A stretch of DNA of 18,489 bases from PZPK01 sp963974595 (GCA_963974595.1 CAXBDA010000061.1:1-18489); one strand, 5' to 3'. Positions 1-9,308 are shown, numbered from the stretch's first letter. Notes: generated by a model not told the origin, from the letters alone. Made by a program: numbers and translations.

Positions 1-340
1 AATGCTGTGACTTGAGTTACATTACTTTACACACAAATTTCAGAGGGGGCTTGCAACCTGCGTCCGAAATCAAAGTAACACAAACGCGTTCGACAGAGCT
101 GAGTGGCTGCAAACACATTAAAAAAGACGTTGGTTATCCGGTAAAATCTTACTTTTTTCGGGTATCTTCGACTGACTGGATTCGGCACTATTTAGCCTGT
201 TATTATATTTTTGGGTTGTAAGTTTTATGCTCGTTCTAACGCTTCAAAAGTCGGTCCATATCCAAATGTTTTACAGCTAACATTTAACTGAAATAATATG
301 CTAGAGTCGCCATCGTTTTGGTCTTCAGGTAATTATTACG
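1..340. other. Left-edge region with no convincing gene
   Basis: About 340 bases precede the first clear gene. One plus-strand frame stays open from the left edge to a stop at 219-221, with only a TTG at 12 as a possible start. Its translation resembles no family I know and has no ribosome binding site, so I do not call it a gene. It could still be the tail of a gene entering from the left. No tRNA-like fold or strong terminator hairpin is evident. The right end holds a promoter candidate for the next gene. Confidence 0.5.
270..297 (+). promoter_or_regulatory. Candidate sigma-70 promoter for the DUF3422 gene
   Basis: TTTACA at 270-275 matches five of six bases of the -35 consensus. AATAAT at 292-297 matches five of six of the -10 consensus, with a 16-base spacer. 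This would start transcription near 304, giving a leader of about 36 bases before the ATG at 341. Inferred by eye from the sequence alone. Confidence 0.4.
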
Positions 341-1714
341 ATGGATTCAGATTCTCTTACAGAAAGTGCTCAAATTCCGGCTATTAAGTTAACTAAAACG
401 CTTCATCTTAACTTTCACGAGCAGCGTGATCAGTTATTTAATGAACTGCATACTCGGCCTTTTCCGGTTATATCTTCACCGGCAAAAATTTCACAACTCA
501 CGCTTATTCATGACGCTATTGACGAAGGTGTTGATTACAAGCTTGAAGAATATCGACATCTCTGTGGTCTGTGCGCGCGTTATAGTTTAAGTCCGCCTAC
601 TCATCAAGCAAGTTGCTTTTATCAGGACTTCGGCGCTTTTGAGTTTCGTTGGGAGCGACATACTGAATTTTCGACCTATACCTTTATTCATAATGTTGAC
701 GCACCTGTGTTTGAACAAAATGGTTTATCGCTTATTCCTTCTGATTGGCTGTCTGAAATACCTGGGCAGGTGATAAGTGGCGTCGACATCGATATTCAAC
801 AAGTTCCAGAAAGTAAACAAAATCGGGATGAGTTGCGTGGGTATTTTGAAGGACATCGTTTGCTGAGTAGTTATGTGAGTGATGAACAAGCACAAATTTG
901 GACGGCATATAGAATCCATAGTGACAATATGGGGCGGTTTCTCATCTACAATAAGCGCCTTAACCCATGTCAGATGGGCAGGTTGGTTCGACGTTTATTA
1001 GAATTAGAAACCTACCGAATGATGGCCTTGTTGTCTTTTCCAATAGCGAGAACAATTGCCCCTACTATTAGGGATATGAATCTTGAACTTTCAGATATTA
1101 TTCAGTTGGTGTCTGACATTAAAGATTTAGATGATGAGCGTGATTTACTCGGTAAATTGACGCATTTATCTGCAAATATTGAAAAAATCATTTCAGATAC
1201 AAACTATCGCTTTTCTGCCACCAAAGCTTATTATCGTTTAGCGCAGAGTAGGTTAGAAGAGTTAGATGAAACAGAAGTCCGAGGCCTTCAAACATTAAAC
1301 GAATTTTTAAAACGTCGTTTAACGCCTGCCTATCTGACCTGTGAAACAATCGAAAAAGATTTAGATGGTCTTTCTGCAAGAGTTGATCGAGCAAGTGAAT
1401 TGTTGCGCACAAGAATGAATTTGACGATTGAATCTCAGAATCAAGATGTCTTGCTTTCAATGAATCGCCGTGCAAAATTACAGTTAAGGATGCAGCAAGC
1501 AGTAGAAGGTTTGTCCGTTGCGGCGATTAGTTATTACCTTGTTGGCTTGGTGAAATATGTCAGTGAATCTGCCAAAACAATGGGCTGGATTTCGAATAGC
1601 TATCTGATCACGGGTCTGGCTGTACCTTTTGCCATTCTCTTTGTAATGTTCGGTCTTAAACGCATGAAGAAAAAAATAGAAAGTGAGAATAATAAGTTGA
1701 AGAAAAAGAAATAA
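341..1714 (+). CDS. DUF3422 family membrane-anchored protein
   Basis: A 457-residue protein that I recognise as DUF3422 (a family of uncharacterised bacterial proteins). The family signature near the N-terminus is visible as ELHTRPFP at residues 35-42. The middle is soluble and rich in charged helices (about 225-385), likely coiled coil. Two hydrophobic segments near the C-terminus (about 391-404 and 420-439) form a membrane hairpin, followed by a very basic tail of lysines that should lie in the cytoplasm. The function is unknown. Length is normal for the family and the gene looks intact. The symporter gene follows after 49 bases on the same strand, so the two could be co-transcribed; I see no hairpin between them. 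Confidence 0.85.
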   Translation: MDSDSLTESAQIPAIKLTKTLHLNFHEQRDQLFNELHTRPFPVISSPAKISQLTLIHDAIDEGVDYKLEEYRHLCGLCARYSLSPPTHQASCFYQDFGAFEFRWERHTEFSTYTFIHNVDAPVFEQNGLSLIPSDWLSEIPGQVISGVDIDIQQVPESKQNRDELRGYFEGHRLLSSYVSDEQAQIWTAYRIHSDNMGRFLIYNKRLNPCQMGRLVRRLLELETYRMMALLSFPIARTIAPTIRDMNLELSDIIQLVSDIKDLDDERDLLGKLTHLSANIEKIISDTNYRFSATKAYYRLAQSRLEELDETEVRGLQTLNEFLKRRLTPAYLTCETIEKDLDGLSARVDRASELLRTRMNLTIESQNQDVLLSMNRRAKLQLRMQQAVEGLSVAAISYYLVGLVKYVSESAKTMGWISNSYLITGLAVPFAILFVMFGLKRMKKKIESENNKLKKKK

Positions 1715-1763
1715 AATTCTTTGTAATTCAATCTGTCGCACTAAAAGTAATGGAATAAATACC

Positions 1764-3200
1764 ATGAGTAAGTCAAAAGTCTGGGCACATAAAGGAACCT
1801 TTTTACTTGCTGCTGTCGGGTCAGCAGTCGGTCTGGGAAATCTTTGGCGGTTCCCTTATTTAGCGGGTGAGAATGGTGGTGGTGCATTTATTCTAGTGTA
1901 TGCTTTAACGATCACCGCTGTCGGTATTCCTATTTTAATCGCAGAAAGTTTATTAGGTCGTGCATCACGCAAAAGCCCGATTATGGGCATGAAAGACTTA
2001 ATTTCCTCTCATAATAGTCACTCGCTCTGGAAAGTAATCGGTTGGATGGGGGCGATGGCAGCTTTTATTATTCTGAGTTTTTACTCGGTGATTGCAGGTT
2101 GGGCTATTCATTATACCGGTTTGATGTTTAGCGGCAGTTTATCGGGTGCCAGTGCCGAGGTCATTGTGACTGGTTTTGATGCGTTATTAGCATCACCCAG
2201 CTTATTAATTTTATACCACAGTTTGTTTTTAGGTTTATCTGTTTTAATTGTTGGAATGGGCGTTCATAAAGGTATCGAGAACGGCTTACGTTTTATGATG
2301 CCCTCTTTATTTATAATCCTGATCATCGTCTTTATTTATGCTGCCATAGAAGGTGATCTTTCTGCGGCATCAAATTTCTTGTTTACCTTTAATCTTGAGG
2401 ATTTAAGTCTTCAAGGGTGGCTTGATGCCATGGGACAATCTTTCTTTACGCTTAGTTTAGGTATGGGCGCCATTATGGCTTATGGGGCGTATATGTCTCC
2501 CGAGGAATCGCTCACGCGTACCGCTATTTCTATTGCGATTGTTGATACGTTAGTTGCTTTGGTGGCGGGGCTTGCGATTTTTGCTTTAGTATTTGGGCAA
2601 GGTTTAGAGGCTGGGCAAGGCCCGGGGCTTATGTTTGTTACCCTGCCTTTAGCGTTCGCAGATCTTCCCGGTGGCAGCATCCTGGGTGGTATCTTCTTTA
2701 TTCTTGTGATTGGTGCTGCGCTGACATCTGCCATCTCCTTAGTTGAGCCTGTCGCAGCGTATTTTATCGAACGCTTTAATATGAGTCGGCCTCAAGCCGT
2801 TGTTATTATGGGGTTGGGCTGTTGGGCATTAGGGCTATTAACTGTATTTAGTTTCAATATTTGGGAATCTGAATCATTTACACATGACTTATTTGGAAAG
2901 AGTCCATTTGATACCTTAGAGTTTATGACCAACATTCTGATGCCCTTAGGGGGTGTTCTAATCGCCTTGTTTGTTGGCTGGTCACTTAGTCGTGATATTG
3001 TGAGTGAGCAAATGGCGACTAGTTTCGCTTGGCTATCTTGCTGGGAGATTCTTGTTCGTTATGTTGCGCCCACCGCAGTGACGTTTGTGTTTTTACGCAG
3101 TTTGATGGCAGGCGAATCGGGTTATGCTTTTCCTGCGGTTGGCGCTGTGCTTATTGTTGGTGGTTTTGCTTTGATACATAAAGCTAGAAATAAGGTGTGA
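1764..3200 (+). CDS. Sodium-dependent transporter, neurotransmitter:sodium symporter (NSS/SNF) family
   Basis: A 478-residue polytopic inner-membrane protein. The hallmark of TM1 is present near residues 18-33: GSAVGLGNLWRFPYL, the unwound helix that forms the sodium and substrate sites in LeuT-like transporters. Hydrophobic segments continue along the whole length, about 11-12 in total, as in bacterial members. The family imports amino acids or related small solutes with sodium; the substrate cannot be read from sequence. The ATG at 1764 is preceded by only a weak purine-rich stretch. The stop at 3198-3200 is one base from the hypE stop on the other strand, with no room for a terminator between them. 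Confidence 0.92.
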   Translation: MSKSKVWAHKGTFLLAAVGSAVGLGNLWRFPYLAGENGGGAFILVYALTITAVGIPILIAESLLGRASRKSPIMGMKDLISSHNSHSLWKVIGWMGAMAAFIILSFYSVIAGWAIHYTGLMFSGSLSGASAEVIVTGFDALLASPSLLILYHSLFLGLSVLIVGMGVHKGIENGLRFMMPSLFIILIIVFIYAAIEGDLSAASNFLFTFNLEDLSLQGWLDAMGQSFFTLSLGMGAIMAYGAYMSPEESLTRTAISIAIVDTLVALVAGLAIFALVFGQGLEAGQGPGLMFVTLPLAFADLPGGSILGGIFFILVIGAALTSAISLVEPVAAYFIERFNMSRPQAVVIMGLGCWALGLLTVFSFNIWESESFTHDLFGKSPFDTLEFMTNILMPLGGVLIALFVGWSLSRDIVSEQMATSFAWLSCWEILVRYVAPTAVTFVFLRSLMAGESGYAFPAVGAVLIVGGFALIHKARNKV

Positions 3201-3201
3201 T

Positions 3202-4224
3202 TCAGCAAATCCTTGGCAGGGGGTCAGAATAACGCCAATCTACAATGCGTTTACCGCCAAAACTTGTCTTCATTTCAACGATGGCGCGTTTGTCAGTTAA
3301 TACCTCTCCAATGATAGCCGCCTCTTTCCCTTTAGGGTGTGCTTGCATAATGGCTAGTAATTTTTCTGCTTTATCGGCTGGACAAAAAGCAACTAATTTA
3401 CCTTCGTTAGCGATATATAAAGGATCTAAACCCAGTAATTCAGTGCACGCTTTGACTTCACCCTTTATGGGGATTTGAACTTCGTCAATCTGTATTGCAT
3501 AACCGCAGCGTTGAGACAGTTCATTTAAAATAGCCGCTAAACCACCCCGAGTAGGGTCTCGCATGCAGCGTATTTCGGGCACCTTATGAGTCATCAGCTC
3601 TACAAGGTCATGAAGCGGCTGGCAGTCTGAATGAAGTTCGGTGCTTAAATTCAAGTGCTGTCGTTGGGCTAAAATGGTTGTGCCGTGATCTCCTAAAGAG
3701 CCGCTTACTATAATTTTGTCACCGCTTTGAATGTTGGCTGGTGACAAGTTCAAATCATTATTGATGCACCCAATCCCTGTCGTGTTGATATAGCAACCAT
3801 CACCATGGCCCCGTTCCACAACTTTGGTATCCCCTGTGACTATTTTAATAGCGCAAGCGTTAGCAGCCTTTGCCATAGAATCCACGATCTTTTTAAGCTC
3901 TGACAAACCAAACCCTTCTTCCAGAATAAACCCGACACTTAGGTAAAGAGGCTTCGCACCGGACATAACTACATCGTTCACGGTGCCGTATACAGCTAAA
4001 CTGCCAATATTCCCACCGGGGAAAAACAGGGGTGAAATAACATGGCTGTCTGTCGCCATCACGATACGCTTACTCAATAAGGTCAGCGTTGCCTGATCAT
4101 TCAATTCTCGTAATATGGGGTTATCAAAGGCAGGTAAAAATAGTTCATTAACTAATTCTGAAGAGGCTCTGCCGCCACTACCGTGTGCCATTTCTACGCT
4201 GCCGTTTAGATAGTCTAGAGACAT
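3202..4224 (-). CDS. hypE: Hydrogenase maturation protein HypE (carbamoyl dehydratase / cyanide carrier)
   Basis: A 340-residue member of the AIR-synthase (PurM-like) superfamily. HypE takes the carbamoyl group from HypF onto its C-terminal cysteine and dehydrates it with ATP to a thiocyanate, giving the CN ligands of the NiFe site. The protein ends in the diagnostic PRIC, so the carrier is Cys340. The N-terminal glycine-rich AHGSGGR (about 13-19) and the RDPTRGG segment (about 222-228) fit the ATP-binding fold. Length is typical. A good ribosome binding site (AAGGA) lies about eight bases before the ATG. It is the last gene of the hox-hyp run, 41 bases after hypD, and ends tail to tail with the symporter gene. 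Confidence 0.97.
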   Translation of the reverse strand: MSLDYLNGSVEMAHGSGGRASSELVNELFLPAFDNPILRELNDQATLTLLSKRIVMATDSHVISPLFFPGGNIGSLAVYGTVNDVVMSGAKPLYLSVGFILEEGFGLSELKKIVDSMAKAANACAIKIVTGDTKVVERGHGDGCYINTTGIGCINNDLNLSPANIQSGDKIIVSGSLGDHGTTILAQRQHLNLSTELHSDCQPLHDLVELMTHKVPEIRCMRDPTRGGLAAILNELSQRCGYAIQIDEVQIPIKGEVKACTELLGLDPLYIANEGKLVAFCPADKAEKLLAIMQAHPKGKEAAIIGEVLTDKRAIVEMKTSFGGKRIVDWRYSDPLPRIC

Positions 4225-4265
4225 TAGGTATTCCTTAAGGTGTTTTTATGAAAATAGTGGAAAGC

Positions 4266-5375
4266 CTAATAAGCTTGATATTGGAAATAAGCCGCACATG
4301 CACCTTCAGACGAGACCATGCAAGACCCTAAAGGATTTTCAGGTGTACATGGATTATTAAATAATTTGCACTCAGTCGGCTTCTTTTGGCCACGTAATAC
4401 AGCAGGGCATTCGCAGGCTTTATTGTCTATGCCTTTAGATTCGCTAAGTTTAAATTGAGCTTCGGCATCATAATTTTTGAATTCAGGCCGAATCTTTATC
4501 GCTGAGTCAGGCATTTCTCCCAGACCACGCCATTCAAATGAGTCTCGCAGCTCAAAGTACTTATCAATTAAGCGTTGTGCTTTCAGGTTACCCTCTGCAT
4601 TAACTGCGCGAGTATATTGATTTTCTACACAATACAGGGATTTGTTTATTTGTTTAACTAACATCAGAATGGAATGGAGAATATCCAAGGGTTCAAAACC
4701 TGAAATGACAATGGGTACTTGATAGCGTTCAGCCAATACTTCATAGGCCTTATAACCCGTGACGACACTCACATGCCCAGGGCCAATTAAACCATCCAGA
4801 ATCGACTCATTTACAAGCTTGGCGGGCTCCATAATACCTTGAATGGCCGGTGGAGTAAGAACGTGATTACAGAATATAAACAGATTTTTCAACTTTAATT
4901 GAATGGCTTGTTCAAGAATAACCGCGCTTGGCGGTGTCGTTGTTTCGAAACCTACCGCGAAGAAAATAACATTTTTCTCAGGTTCTTGTCGGGCAATGTT
5001 TACCACCTCTGCTGGTGAGTAAATCATTCGCACATCTGCGCCTTGGCTTTTGGCTTTTAATAAACTCATTTTGGCATCACCCGGCACACGAAGCATATCG
5101 CCATAGCTACATAAAATAGTGTCTTTTTGTTGAGCTAATTCAATGGCTGCATTAATGCGTTTCATGGGCAAAACACACACTGGGCAACCGGGTCCATGTA
5201 GAAGTTGGATATTCTTGGGCAGCATGTCAGGAATACCATAACGAAAAATGGTATGGGTATGGCCGCCGCAAAATTCCATAAGTCGATATGTTTTATCAGC
5301 GTGTATTTCCTGGTTAATTTGTTTAATCAGGTTCTTAGCCAGCTCGCCATCGCGAAATTCATTTAAATATTTCAT
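4266..5375 (-). CDS. hypD: Hydrogenase maturation protein HypD (Fe-S scaffold for Fe(CN)2CO assembly)
   Basis: A 369-residue protein with all the HypD signatures. CGGHTHTIFRYGI starts at Cys36, GPGCPVC supplies Cys64 and Cys67, GFETTTP is at about 142-148, and GPGHVSVVTGY at about 198-208. The C-terminal [4Fe-4S] region has cysteines at 321, 323, 336, 343, 352 and 360. HypD holds the iron while the cyanide and CO ligands are attached, in complex with HypC, and receives cyanide from HypE. Its ATG overlaps the hypC stop by four bases (ATGA at 5372-5375), so the two partners are probably translationally coupled. Confidence 0.97.
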   Translation of the reverse strand: MKYLNEFRDGELAKNLIKQINQEIHADKTYRLMEFCGGHTHTIFRYGIPDMLPKNIQLLHGPGCPVCVLPMKRINAAIELAQQKDTILCSYGDMLRVPGDAKMSLLKAKSQGADVRMIYSPAEVVNIARQEPEKNVIFFAVGFETTTPPSAVILEQAIQLKLKNLFIFCNHVLTPPAIQGIMEPAKLVNESILDGLIGPGHVSVVTGYKAYEVLAERYQVPIVISGFEPLDILHSILMLVKQINKSLYCVENQYTRAVNAEGNLKAQRLIDKYFELRDSFEWRGLGEMPDSAIKIRPEFKNYDAEAQFKLSESKGIDNKACECPAVLRGQKKPTECKLFNNPCTPENPLGSCMVSSEGACAAYFQYQAY

Positions 5376-5590
5376 TGATCCATCCCCGAGGCAAATAAGG
5401 CTAAAGTGGCTTCGGCTTCTTCTTGGTCGAGTTTATTCAGGGCATAGCCAACATGAAGAATGACATAATCACCGGGGTTTACATCATCAATTAAGGCGAT
5501 GGAAATCTGGGTTTTGACACCGCCTAAATTGACCAAGGCGAGGTCATTGTCTAAGACGCTTTCAATTTGAACGGGAATGGCTAAGCACAT
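5372..5590 (-). CDS. hypC: Hydrogenase assembly chaperone HypC
   Basis: A 72-residue protein that starts with MCLAIP, the HypC/HybG/HupF signature. Cys2 binds the iron precursor together with HypD, and the protein then docks on the hydrogenase large subunit precursor, here HoxH. It is a small beta-barrel with an acidic C-terminal helix. It lies 34 bases downstream of hypF and overlaps hypD by four bases. It is the only hypC homologue seen here, so it probably serves both the HypD complex and HoxH chaperoning. Confidence 0.96.
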   Translation of the reverse strand: MCLAIPVQIESVLDNDLALVNLGGVKTQISIALIDDVNPGDYVILHVGYALNKLDQEEAEATLALFASGMDQ

Positions 5591-5624
5591 AAGTCAGCTC
5601 TTGTTTATTATTTTATGAATCGTT

Positions 5625-8027
5625 TTAGTTTAAGGATGCAATAAGCGCTTGCCCTAAACTGATCCCCGCATCATTAACGGGTACTTGTTTTGGGTAATGC
5701 AAGATTAAACCTTTTTCTGTCGCGCCTTCTAATAAAGCATTTCTTATTATTCTATTTTGAAAGCAACCACCAGAACATACAACATGCTGGGTAGCATATG
5801 TTTGGTTAGCGTTAATTAACCACCGTAACAGTCCGTCAATAATTTCTGAATGGAACATTGCGGCACCTTCCTGGCTTGACTTAGCCGTCAAAATAATTGG
5901 CAGCACAGGGTACAAATCCAGATTTCCATGTTTATCAATTATTGCCAGTTGTTTGCTTTGAGGCAAATCGCCATAGGTCTTGGCGAGTGCTTCTAATTCC
6001 ATGGCTGCCTGGCCTTCGTAACTCACGCTTTGTCGTATGCCGAGTAAAGAACTAATTGCATCGAACCACCTGCCTAAAGAGCTTGTTGTCGGGAAACTGG
6101 CTGGGTTTGTCTGGATAAATTGTTTAAGGTCTGATGATAATGAAAAATCCTTTTCGAAATTTGAGTGGCTGCTATTCTTTAATGAATCGAAAAGAGCGAA
6201 ACCAATTCGACTAATGTGTTTCGTTGCTTTATCGCCTCCCGGTAAACTTAGCTTTGAAATTTGCGCACGATGCTCTAACTTAAGTTCAGTTTTCATATCT
6301 GCATGAGTGCTTAACTTTCCTAAAAAAAGCTCGCCCCCCCAAAGCGGATTATCTGTTTTAGCATCACTTTCACCTAAACCAATACCATCCAGTGCTAAGC
6401 CAATAAAAGCTGTATTTTCAGGCAAATGTATTTCCGCTAGCACGGCGGCAAGATGCGCTTGATGATGAGGCACTTGAATTAATGGCAGTTTATTTTTTTC
6501 AGCGTATTTTTTAGCATATTGTGAGCTAAAAAAATCGGGGTGCATGTCACACGCAATTACCTCGGGTTTAATTGCAAACTGCTTAAGATAAATCTCCAAG
6601 AAATCTTCAAAATGCTGATAACTGGCTATGCTTTCTGGCTCGCCTAAATGGGGCGATAAAAATGCTTGCTGCCCATCACTTAAGCAAAAGGTATGTTTTA
6701 AGTGAGCACCAAACGCGAGCACGGCTTTGCCTGGGAAAGGTCGTTGAATCGGTTCTGGTGCAACACCACGTGCCCGGCGAATCATCATGCTAGGTATTAT
6801 TTCAGCGCTGCCGCTTTGGATCACAGAATCATCACAGGGTAAAAAAATATCGCGGTTATGGCACAAGATATATTCGGCAATGTCAGCCATTTTTTCGATG
6901 CATTCATGATTATTAGTGATTAAAGGTTCACCTTGGAGATTAGCGCTAGTGATAGCTAATAAAGTTTTATGGGCTTCTGTTAGCCAGTCATAGCCTTTCG
7001 GCTTGCCCAGTAAGGCATGAAACAGTAAGTAATGAATACCCGTATAAGGGAGCATACAGCCTAAGTCGCTTACCTTGGGTGCAAGCTTTTCAGATACCAA
7101 ATTGGCGGATGTTTTTTTAGGGATGAGTATAATTGGTGCCACATCGCTTTCTAATTCTGCACATGTATAGTGATCAATATGCACAAAGTCGCTGAGCGAA
7201 GCAGTATTAAGCGCCATCACCGCAAAGGGTTTTTCGGGGCGATGTTTGAATGCTCTTAATTTACTAATAGCGGCAGAATTTCTGGCATCGCATATTAAAT
7301 GAAATCCGCCTAGCCCTTTAATGGCGATAATCTTGCCAGCATTGATGGCGTCGGCAAGTTTGCTGAAATAGTCACTATATTTTTCTCTTTGATTTTCGAG
7401 AACTGGAAAGATTTCTTGGCCTTTATGGAATAGGCTTAACGACGGCCCACATTGCCAGCAAGCATTTGTCTGTGAATGAAAACGATGCGCATGGCCTTGA
7501 ACAAGCTTGGTTGATTCATTTTGGCAGCTAAGACATTCATTGAAATGCTGGTAGCTGGTATTCACTCGATCATAAGGCGTTCGATGGGTGATGCTGGCTC
7601 TGGGCCCGCATTCAACACAGCTGATAAAAGGCTGTAAGTGACGACGATTTTTTGGGTCAAAGAGCTCAGACAAGCATGTTTTGCATAGCGCCCTATCTGC
7701 CGGAATAAGGGCTGTGGTTTTTGATGTTGCTGTCTTGGAACTTACTTGCTGATGTTTAACTTCAAAGGTGTGATAAGCCGGTTTAGGCTCAGATAAAAGT
7801 GTCTTCGTTCGTGTCGATATACAAGCATGCTTGGGTGCATTGTTAATTAGTTTATTTTCGAATGTTTCAATATTTTCTTTTTCGCCATAAAGATAAATAT
7901 CTAAGCTGGAAATAAGGTTGATGGCATAGCCGGATAAGTTAAGCTGATTGGCTAGCGTGTATATGAAAGGCCGAAAGCCGACGCCTTGAACTTTGCCGCT
8001 AAGTCGAATTCTGACATGCGTTTGCAT
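5625..8027 (-). CDS. hypF: Carbamoyltransferase HypF
   Basis: An 800-residue multidomain maturase. It converts carbamoyl phosphate through carbamoyl-AMP and passes the carbamoyl group to HypE Cys340. Domains are visible in order. The acylphosphatase-like domain covers about 1-92, with VQGVGFRPF and catalytic Arg19 and Asn37. Two zinc fingers follow, with Cys115/118/137/140 and Cys165/168/190/193. The YrdC-like domain covers about 225-410 and includes TSANLQGEP. The Kae1-like domain runs from about 430 to the end, with metal-binding HHQAH at 521-525 and CSGGCFQN at 751-758. Length is slightly above the usual 750-780, mostly in linkers. The gene begins four bases after hypB ends. Confidence 0.96.
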   Translation of the reverse strand: MQTHVRIRLSGKVQGVGFRPFIYTLANQLNLSGYAINLISSLDIYLYGEKENIETFENKLINNAPKHACISTRTKTLLSEPKPAYHTFEVKHQQVSSKTATSKTTALIPADRALCKTCLSELFDPKNRRHLQPFISCVECGPRASITHRTPYDRVNTSYQHFNECLSCQNESTKLVQGHAHRFHSQTNACWQCGPSLSLFHKGQEIFPVLENQREKYSDYFSKLADAINAGKIIAIKGLGGFHLICDARNSAAISKLRAFKHRPEKPFAVMALNTASLSDFVHIDHYTCAELESDVAPIILIPKKTSANLVSEKLAPKVSDLGCMLPYTGIHYLLFHALLGKPKGYDWLTEAHKTLLAITSANLQGEPLITNNHECIEKMADIAEYILCHNRDIFLPCDDSVIQSGSAEIIPSMMIRRARGVAPEPIQRPFPGKAVLAFGAHLKHTFCLSDGQQAFLSPHLGEPESIASYQHFEDFLEIYLKQFAIKPEVIACDMHPDFFSSQYAKKYAEKNKLPLIQVPHHQAHLAAVLAEIHLPENTAFIGLALDGIGLGESDAKTDNPLWGGELFLGKLSTHADMKTELKLEHRAQISKLSLPGGDKATKHISRIGFALFDSLKNSSHSNFEKDFSLSSDLKQFIQTNPASFPTTSSLGRWFDAISSLLGIRQSVSYEGQAAMELEALAKTYGDLPQSKQLAIIDKHGNLDLYPVLPIILTAKSSQEGAAMFHSEIIDGLLRWLINANQTYATQHVVCSGGCFQNRIIRNALLEGATEKGLILHYPKQVPVNDAGISLGQALIASLN

Positions 8028-8031
8028 GGTC

Positions 8032-8772
8032 TTAAATTCGCTGACTAGAAAGCCAGTTCAGCCATTCATCTAAACCTTCGCCTGTTTTTGCCGAAAGACA
8101 AATGACTTCGATATTCGGCTTGATCCTTCGCGCATACTCAATACATTGATCCAAGTTGAAGTCGACATAAGGCAGTAAATCCATTTTATTAATCAGCATC
8201 AACGAAGAAGCATGAAACATGTCGGGGTATTTGAGGGGTTTATCTTCACCTTCAGTGACAGATAATACAACGACCTTGGCCTTCTCTCCTAAATCGAAAG
8301 CGGCAGGGCAAACTAAGTTACCGACATTCTCTATCATTACGAAATCGCTTTGCTTTAAGTCGATTTCTTCAAGCGCATGGCCAACGGCATGCGCATCTAA
8401 ATGACAGCCTTTTCCGGTATTAATCTGAACCGCTTTGGCACCTGTTTCACGAATGCGTTTAGCATCTTGATCTGTTTGTTGGTCACCCTCTATTACAGCC
8501 ACACTAAAACGAGACTTTAGTTCGTTAATTGTTGTGGTGAGAATACTTGTTTTACCGGATCCAGGGCTGGAAACCAGATTAAAGGCAATAGTTTTCGTGG
8601 AAGACAAACGCTGCCGATTTAGCTCAGCATAATGATTGTTTTTACTTAAGAGGTTTTGTTCGACTTCAAGCAAGCGGCTATTATGTTCATGTTCATGATG
8701 GTGATATGTTTTTTCAGTATTTGGAGTTGCAGATATTGTTTGACCTCCCGAGCAGCCGCATGTCGTACACAT
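8032..8772 (-). CDS. hypB: Nickel-insertion GTPase HypB
   Basis: GTPase of the SIMIBI class that works with HypA to insert nickel into the HoxH precursor. I start it at 8772 (246 residues), because the protein then begins MCTTCGCS, the N-terminal high-affinity nickel motif (CxxCGC) with which HypB proteins normally start. AAGG also lies eight bases upstream of that ATG. An in-frame ATG at 8832 would add 20 hydrophobic residues with no family support. A short histidine cluster, HHHEHEH at 24-30, may store nickel. The P-loop SSPGSGKT is at 68-75, the G-domain metal-site residues Cys123-His124 and Cys155 are present, and NKMD is at 195-198. Confidence 0.95.
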   Translation of the reverse strand: MCTTCGCSGGQTISATPNTEKTYHHHEHEHNSRLLEVEQNLLSKNNHYAELNRQRLSSTKTIAFNLVSSPGSGKTSILTTTINELKSRFSVAVIEGDQQTDQDAKRIRETGAKAVQINTGKGCHLDAHAVGHALEEIDLKQSDFVMIENVGNLVCPAAFDLGEKAKVVVLSVTEGEDKPLKYPDMFHASSLMLINKMDLLPYVDFNLDQCIEYARRIKPNIEVICLSAKTGEGLDEWLNWLSSQRI

Positions 8773-8966
8773 ATTCATCACCTTATAAATTTCTAAAATT
8801 GAATAAATTCCAAGAGCTAGAATAAAGGGCAAAAGCGTTCATTATTACCTATCGATACCAGTTTATTAAATACTACCAAGATACCTATAAAAGTAAAATA
8901 AGATGCAAACAGACCGTTAGCGATACAACTAATGGCAGACACATTCTAGGCGTATTTTTGATTTGT
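8773..8966 (-). other. AT-rich gap between hypA and hypB
   Basis: This stretch of about 194 bases is the longest gap inside the otherwise tightly packed operon. It contains a TATCGATA palindrome at 8850-8857 and several A/T runs. I found no -35/-10 pair on the minus strand that I would defend and no recognisable gene. The reading frame of hypB extends upstream to an ATG at 8832, but that extension looks accidental. It could hold an internal promoter or be the scar of a lost gene. Confidence 0.5.
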
Positions 8967-9308
8967 TTACTGCACCTCTAAATGTCTTATCCGCAATTGA
9001 TTGCCCTCTATCAGCTCTAAGCCAAACTCACCACAATATTCACAAGGGTCATACAGGGTTTTCATCGAGCTATTTTTTTTACAATTTAAACATTTACCTT
9101 TTGCTGGAATGCGTTCAATTTCTAGCCTGGAACCTTCAGCCAGTGTCTCCGCGACAACTGCATCGAAACAAAAGCGCATGGCATCGGCTTCAACATGCGA
9201 GAGTGTGCCAATTTCTAAAACTACGTTGGTGACTTTACTAAAATTTTCTTGTTTAGCTTGGTCTTTTATAATGTCCAACATCGCTTCTGCGAGTGATAGT
9301 TCATGCAT
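8967..9308 (-). CDS. hypA: Hydrogenase nickel incorporation protein HypA
   Basis: A 113-residue metallochaperone. The N-terminal MHELSLAEAM supplies the nickel ligands (Met1, His2, Glu3). A zinc site is formed by two CxxC pairs, Cys73/Cys76 and Cys89/Cys92, as in the family. HypA takes nickel from HypB and delivers it to the hydrogenase large subunit. Length is typical. Its start overlaps the end of hoxW by eight bases, which suggests coupled translation and ties this copy to HoxH rather than to another hydrogenase. Confidence 0.96.
   Translation of the reverse strand: MHELSLAEAMLDIIKDQAKQENFSKVTNVVLEIGTLSHVEADAMRFCFDAVVAETLAEGSRLEIERIPAKGKCLNCKKNSSMKTLYDPCEYCGEFGLELIEGNQLRIRHLEVQ

Noticed and set aside
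84..106. TTCGACAGAGCTGAG as a second copy of the REP-like core
   Set aside because: Only the first seven bases agree with the core; the rest is out of register and there is no partner arm.
12..221. Plus-strand frame of 69 codons near the left edge
   Set aside because: Only a TTG start, no ribosome binding site and no family resemblance. It is open to the left edge, so a gene tail cannot be fully excluded, but nothing supports it.
8773..8832. N-terminal extension of HypB with a hydrophobic segment
   Set aside because: HypB proteins start at the MCTTCGC motif, which here has its own ribosome binding site. The extension is probably a chance open frame.
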